In this document: positions 60,819-64,000 of the stretch, piece after piece
Layout of the letters: every line of letters starts with the position of its first letter
Position numbering within the stretch: the stretch's first letter is position 1
Assembly: GCF_947500605.1 (NCBI RefSeq)
Contig: NZ_CANMSJ010000001.1
Coordinates: 124,001-188,000 of the forward strand
DNA length: 64,000 bases
From: an uncultured Lacinutrix sp.
GTDB taxonomy: Bacteria; Bacteroidota; Bacteroidia; Flavobacteriales; Flavobacteriaceae
Reading direction: 5' to 3'
Translations under genes and position numbers: made by a program
Notes under the pieces: generated by a model
What the model was told of the DNA's origin: nothing
Databases searched by the model: none
The model's input: the letters and a program-made list of their open reading frames with translations, nothing else

Positions 60819-61421
60819 ATGAATATAGATTTCAATAAAAACAAAGATGGTTTAGTACCTGCAGTTATACAAGACGCAACAACAAAAAACGTATTAATGT
60901 TGGGTTATATGAACGAAGAAGCGTTCAATAAAACGAAGGAAACTAAATTAGTGACCTTTTTTAGTAGAACTAAAAATCGTTTGTGGACTAAAGGAGAAGA
61001 AAGCGGAAACGTTTTAAATTTAGTAGATATAAAACTGGATTGTGACAACGACACGTTGTTAATTCAGGTAAATCCAAAAGGACCAACATGCCATAAAGGA
61101 ACAGATACGTGCTGGAATTATGAAAATACTGAGAATTTTGGTTTTATTTCAAAATTAGAAAACACTATTGAAAGTAGAGTAAAATCCGGTGATTCAGAGA
61201 AATCTTATGTCGCTTCATTATTTGCATCTGGTATTAATAAAGTCGCTCAAAAAGTAGGTGAGGAGGCTGTGGAAGTTGTTATTGAAGCAATGGATAACAA
61301 CGACGACTTGTTTTTAAGTGAAAGTGCAGATTTATTATTTCATTATTTAATGTTGTTACAAGCAAAAGGCTTTAAATTAAATGATGTAGTTGCTGTTTTA
61401 AAGGGAAGAGAGAAGAAGTAA
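60819..61421 (+). CDS. hisIE: Bifunctional PR-AMP cyclohydrolase / PR-ATP pyrophosphatase
   Basis: 200 aa. Residues about 1-105 are HisI (VLMLGYMNEEAFNKT, FFSRTKNRLWTKGEESGN, IKLDCDNDTLLIQV, zinc Cys motif CHKGTDTCWN). Residues about 110-200 are HisE (SYVASLFASGINKVAQKVGE, EEAVEVVIEAMD, DLLFHYLMLLQAKGFKLNDV). The two catalyse steps two and three of histidine synthesis. Last gene of the operon; a strong hairpin follows the stop. Confidence 0.97.
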   Translation: MNIDFNKNKDGLVPAVIQDATTKNVLMLGYMNEEAFNKTKETKLVTFFSRTKNRLWTKGEESGNVLNLVDIKLDCDNDTLLIQVNPKGPTCHKGTDTCWNYENTENFGFISKLENTIESRVKSGDSEKSYVASLFASGINKVAQKVGEEAVEVVIEAMDNNDDLFLSESADLLFHYLMLLQAKGFKLNDVVAVLKGREKK

Positions 61422-61435
61422 GCTATAAAATATAA

Positions 61436-61466
61436 ACTGTCGCTAAAATCATTTAGCGACAGTTAT
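61436..61466 (+). terminator. Hairpin ending the his operon
   Basis: ACTGTCGCTAAA (61436-61447), loop ATCA, TTTAGCGACAGT (61452-61463), a perfect 12-bp stem followed by a short T-rich stretch. The T-run is weak, so termination may be partial. Confidence 0.7.
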
Positions 61467-61523
61467 TCTAATGTATTTAGAAAGTTTAATCGTGCATTAG
61501 AACCACGTAAACCATTATGTCTA

Positions 61524-62765
61524 TTAGTTATTTTTAGATATAATCTCTAAAGTTTGTGCTAACCAATCGCTATTAAAATCTAATGGATATTCTGGCACAA
61601 TCCCTTTTCCTTCGTATTCTAGATATTTACTAAAATCCATATCTGTTGGTGTAATATTAAAATGCGCTGAAGGCGTATTATAGTTGTATCCATAATTCAT
61701 TCCATAAGCAATAATACCTCTTGTAGTTTGCCCTAAATGTTTAGCATTTTTTAATGCTTTTAGTTTTAAGGTAAATTGTTCACCATTACTGCCAGCAAAA
61801 CAATTGGTTATAATATACACGTTTTTCTTTTTTAATAACTTTAAAAAAGGATCGGACAGTTTACTATTTCCACCACCATTACTTCTTAAATCTACAATTA
61901 CATTTTTAGCTGTAAGCTTCGTTTTCATGTCTGCATAGAAATTTTTAAAAGCTGTTTTGTTTTTTTTGCTGAAAGAACTAAAATTACCAAAATACATGTA
62001 TTGTGTTTCTGGTGTTAGTTGTTTAAACTCCCAGTTTGATTGATCTTTAATTGGTAATTCAAAATTATTTGTATTTCCTATTTTTTTGTAAGCCCAAAGC
62101 CTTCCGTTTTCTAAAGAAATGCTTTTAACAAAGCTTGGTGTTCTTGTTATTGGGTGGTAATAAAACAAGTTGTATTTATTACCATTTGTATAAGTTGCTT
62201 CAAAAATTATTTCTCCAGTTTCCCATTGGTTTAAATCGCTTTTTAAAACCACACCAATTAAGTCTTTCTTGTTTTTAGAATAATACACACCAATAGTTTG
62301 CTGGTCTTTAAAGTTATAAAGTCCTTCTAAGTCTGTGATAGCTTTTTGAGACAATTCGGCTTCTAAAGTTTCTAGATTTTGATTTGTTTTTGGATGATTT
62401 ATAAACTTATTAGTAGCTTTAAAGGCTTCAATTCCGTTTTCTGTATCTATTGTTTCTTGAGATAAATATTTGGTATTAAATTTTAAGCCGCTGTGTACAT
62501 CGTTAACTAAAACCATTTGTTCTAATAACATTTTATAACAAGTTTCTACTGGAATTGGTTGCGTCATTTTAGCTGAAAGCATTTTGTAACTTGCTTCAAA
62601 TTCATCTTTTTTAGTGCCTTTAATTTGATGTTTATAAGAAGGCATCTTTTTCAGTTTTTCAACTATAAAATCTAAATCAGTTTTACAGTTACATGTTTCC
62701 GTTTGTGAAAAAGCGAATGCGATTCCGAATAAAAAAAAGAGACTAAGTGTGATTACATTTTTCAT
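61524..62765 (-). CDS. S41 family peptidase-like exported protein
   Basis: 413 aa with a signal peptide (MKNVITLSLFFLFGIAFAFS, cleaved about Gln21). The C-terminal half has tail-specific protease features: VIVDLRSNGGGNSKLS near residue 291, the Ser region FAGSNGEQFTLKLKALKN near residue 325, HLGQTTRGI and the end GIVPEYPLDFN. The N-terminal part has TDLDFIVEKLKKMPSYKH and QMVLVNDVHSGLKFN. The PDZ domain is not evident. Probably a periplasmic protease; preceded by a good promoter. Confidence 0.85.
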   Translation of the reverse strand: MKNVITLSLFFLFGIAFAFSQTETCNCKTDLDFIVEKLKKMPSYKHQIKGTKKDEFEASYKMLSAKMTQPIPVETCYKMLLEQMVLVNDVHSGLKFNTKYLSQETIDTENGIEAFKATNKFINHPKTNQNLETLEAELSQKAITDLEGLYNFKDQQTIGVYYSKNKKDLIGVVLKSDLNQWETGEIIFEATYTNGNKYNLFYYHPITRTPSFVKSISLENGRLWAYKKIGNTNNFELPIKDQSNWEFKQLTPETQYMYFGNFSSFSKKNKTAFKNFYADMKTKLTAKNVIVDLRSNGGGNSKLSDPFLKLLKKKNVYIITNCFAGSNGEQFTLKLKALKNAKHLGQTTRGIIAYGMNYGYNYNTPSAHFNITPTDMDFSKYLEYEGKGIVPEYPLDFNSDWLAQTLEIISKNN

Positions 62766-62800
62766 AATTAAGTGGTTTTATATGATTAAACTTTCTGAAG

Positions 62801-62832
62801 CAAAGATATTTCAGAATAAGCTTTAAACTCAA
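62801..62832 (-). promoter_or_regulatory. Promoter of the S41 peptidase gene
   Basis: On the minus strand TTG (62832..62830), 21 nt, TATCTTTG (62808..62801), 36 nt before the ATG at 62765. A good match to the Bacteroidetes consensus. Confidence 0.65.
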
Positions 62833-62861
62833 TTATAATAGTGCTTTGGGATGGAATGATG

Positions 62862-63659
62862 CTATGCTGTGGTGAAATTCAGGACAACTTTAGTAGCTTC
62901 TAGGTAGGTTTTAGAAATTGGAGCTTCAATAGCGTTAGAAAGTAGTAAAGAGTGTTTACCTTTTTCTGTTTTCCATTGTTCAAAATGATACGGATTAACA
63001 ATATAAGAACGATGCGTTCTCAATAATTCGGGAAAAGATTCTGCAATAACAGATAGTTTATTTCTAATTAAACTTTTCTTTAATGTGTTATTAGAAAGAT
63101 AAAATATTTCAATATAATTATCGCTGGATTGCAGACATATTAAATCGTTTAAAAGCAGTCTTAAACTTTCGTAGTTTCCTTCTCCTTTAATTTCAATTTT
63201 CTGATCTTCTAGTTTTTTTTGCTTGTATTTACCAAAACCAAAACGACATATAACAACTATTGGTAAAATGGTAAACATGGCAGGTAATATAATTGATTTA
63301 ATGTGGTAAAATAAACTATGAGCATTTGGGTGCCAATCGACCACAAATTGAAGATAGAATAACCTAATTATTACTATTGCCGTTATTATAAAAAAGAAGA
63401 TAAATAGTAACTCGCTTGAAAACGTCCAAACGTTTTTATTTTTTTTATAAATCCAATATTGAAATGGGAGTGTACCTATATATAAAAGAGCTGCAACTAA
63501 GCCATAGCCTGGTAAATAGACTAGTTTCTCGGTTCCATTAAGCTCATTAACATCAAAAGGTTCGGTAAAATAAAGAAACACAAAAACCCATAAAGCCAAT
63601 CCTAAAGCGATTAAGAGGTGGTGTTTTATAGAGGAATCGAAAGGATATTTAAGCTTCAA
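62862..63659 (-). CDS. Membrane-bound LytTR transcriptional regulator
   Basis: 265 aa. Four membrane helices (about 13-140: HHLLIALGLALWVFVFLYF, VAALLYIGTLPFQYWIY, LLFIFFFIITAIVIIRLFYL, IILPAMFTILPIVVICRFG) followed by a LytTR DNA-binding domain (about 165-260: LLNDLICLQSSDNYIEIFYL, SFPELLRTHRSYIVNPYHFE and a final ISKTYLEATK). There is no receiver domain, so it would sense a membrane or small-molecule signal and bind DNA from the membrane. No sensor kinase is adjacent. Confidence 0.9.
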   Translation of the reverse strand: MKLKYPFDSSIKHHLLIALGLALWVFVFLYFTEPFDVNELNGTEKLVYLPGYGLVAALLYIGTLPFQYWIYKKNKNVWTFSSELLFIFFFIITAIVIIRLFYLQFVVDWHPNAHSLFYHIKSIILPAMFTILPIVVICRFGFGKYKQKKLEDQKIEIKGEGNYESLRLLLNDLICLQSSDNYIEIFYLSNNTLKKSLIRNKLSVIAESFPELLRTHRSYIVNPYHFEQWKTEKGKHSLLLSNAIEAPISKTYLEATKVVLNFTTA

Positions 63660-63684
63660 TAGTATTTGGTTTTAAACGAATTTA

Positions 63685-63724
63685 ATAAAAAAGCATCAAT
63701 TCTAAAAGGATGAAATTGATGCTT
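63685..63724 (-). terminator. Terminator after the partial membrane-protein gene
   Basis: AAGCATCAATT (63691-63701) pairs with AATTGATGCTT (63714-63724); the A-run at 63685-63692 forms a U-run on the minus strand. Confidence 0.8.
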
Positions 63725-63747
63725 AATATTTAAGTTTAAGTTGGTTT

Positions 63748-64000
63748 TTAAGAAATCCAACCTTTTTTTGTAGCATGTTTTGCTAGAAAAACTAAAGCTA
63801 TGCCAACAATTATAATTAAAAGAGTCATAGTATTTGCCATTTCTAAAACAAAAGTGAGGTAACTCATTTGTGCAATAGCAGCAATTAAAGAGACTAGCAA
63901 TATAATATAAGCCCATTTTTTTCTAAGTACTAAAGCTAAGCATCCTAAAGCACCAGCAAATACTGCTATAGCAAATGCTGCTGTGTACCAAGCTGGTAAA
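63748..64000 (-). CDS. Membrane protein, partial (N-terminal part beyond window)
   Basis: The last 84 codons of a gene entering from the right edge: AWYTAAFAIAVFAGALGCLA, RKKWAYIILLVSLIAAIAQM, then TMTLLIIIVGIALVFLAKHA and KKGWIS at the end. Three hydrophobic helices with short basic turns, resembling the small polytopic proteins with an AWYT motif common in flavobacteria. No function is known. An unrelated frame on the same strand at 63656-63916 is a shadow. Confidence 0.75.
   Translation of the reverse strand, partial: LPAWYTAAFAIAVFAGALGCLALVLRKKWAYIILLVSLIAAIAQMSYLTFVLEMANTMTLLIIIVGIALVFLAKHATKKGWIS

Noticed and set aside
63656-63916. 86-aa minus-strand frame rich in Cys, Phe and Tyr
   Set aside because: The better minus-strand frame in the same place encodes a membrane protein with a terminator right after its stop; the 86-aa frame is a shadow.

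Overview
The window is a stretch of AT-rich chromosome from a Bacteroidetes bacterium, almost certainly a marine-type member of the Flavobacteriaceae (a relative of Lacinutrix, Olleya or Winogradskyella is my guess from memory, not a search). The signs are PorX of the type IX secretion system, large TonB receptors with an N-terminal CarboxypepD_reg-like domain, an LpxC-FabZ fusion, EF-P beside lipid A genes, SxxC-type lipoproteins starting MKN, weak Shine-Dalgarno signals, and promoters of the Bacteroidetes kind (TTTG, about 20 nt, TAnnTTTG). There are no rRNA or tRNA genes, no CRISPR array, no insertion sequence and no prophage; most of it is ordinary core genome.

Layout. 1-4.4 kb: partial uvrA, a sigma-70 family factor with a tiny partner gene, a lipoprotein, nth and bcp. 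4.5-12 kb (minus strand): a TonB receptor cluster with a His-rich small protein that looks like metal uptake, conserved small proteins, then serA and serC. 12-18 kb: acyl-CoA reductase and ferredoxin (divergent), a lipoprotein and a second large TonB receptor. 18-27 kb: ychF, a membrane glycosyltransferase, parE, a 58-aa gene, parC, and a small ABC system. 27-36 kb: terC, an XRE regulator and an M14 peptidase sharing an operator-rich gap, Lrp, DinB, aroB, proline dehydrogenase, alanine dehydrogenase. 36-40 kb: overlapping small genes, tsaE, porX, an HD hydrolase. 40-46.4 kb: lpxD, lpxC-fabZ, lpxA, efp, a second lpxD-like gene, sucD. 46.6-53.4 kb: M16 peptidase, fabG, VWA protein, SPFH protein. 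53.4-61.5 kb: the complete his operon hisGDCBHAF(IE). 61.5-64 kb: S41-like protease, LytTR regulator, partial membrane protein.

The most striking region is the his operon. It is preceded by an 18-codon leader peptide with five His codons, a terminator and an 8-bp alternative pairing, that is, a complete transcription attenuator. Every gap between his genes contains short palindromic repeats of several families, including 25-bp inverted pairs, and one repeat family has entered the hisA reading frame, adding about six residues. The second notable region is 28.63-28.95 kb, where six copies of a TTTACA-TGTAAA operator lie between an XRE regulator and a peptidase, with each site containing the -7 promoter motif itself. 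Smaller points are three unlisted-size genes (47, 58 and 47 aa), two likely leaderless promoters, and a membrane-protein gene without any ATG start.
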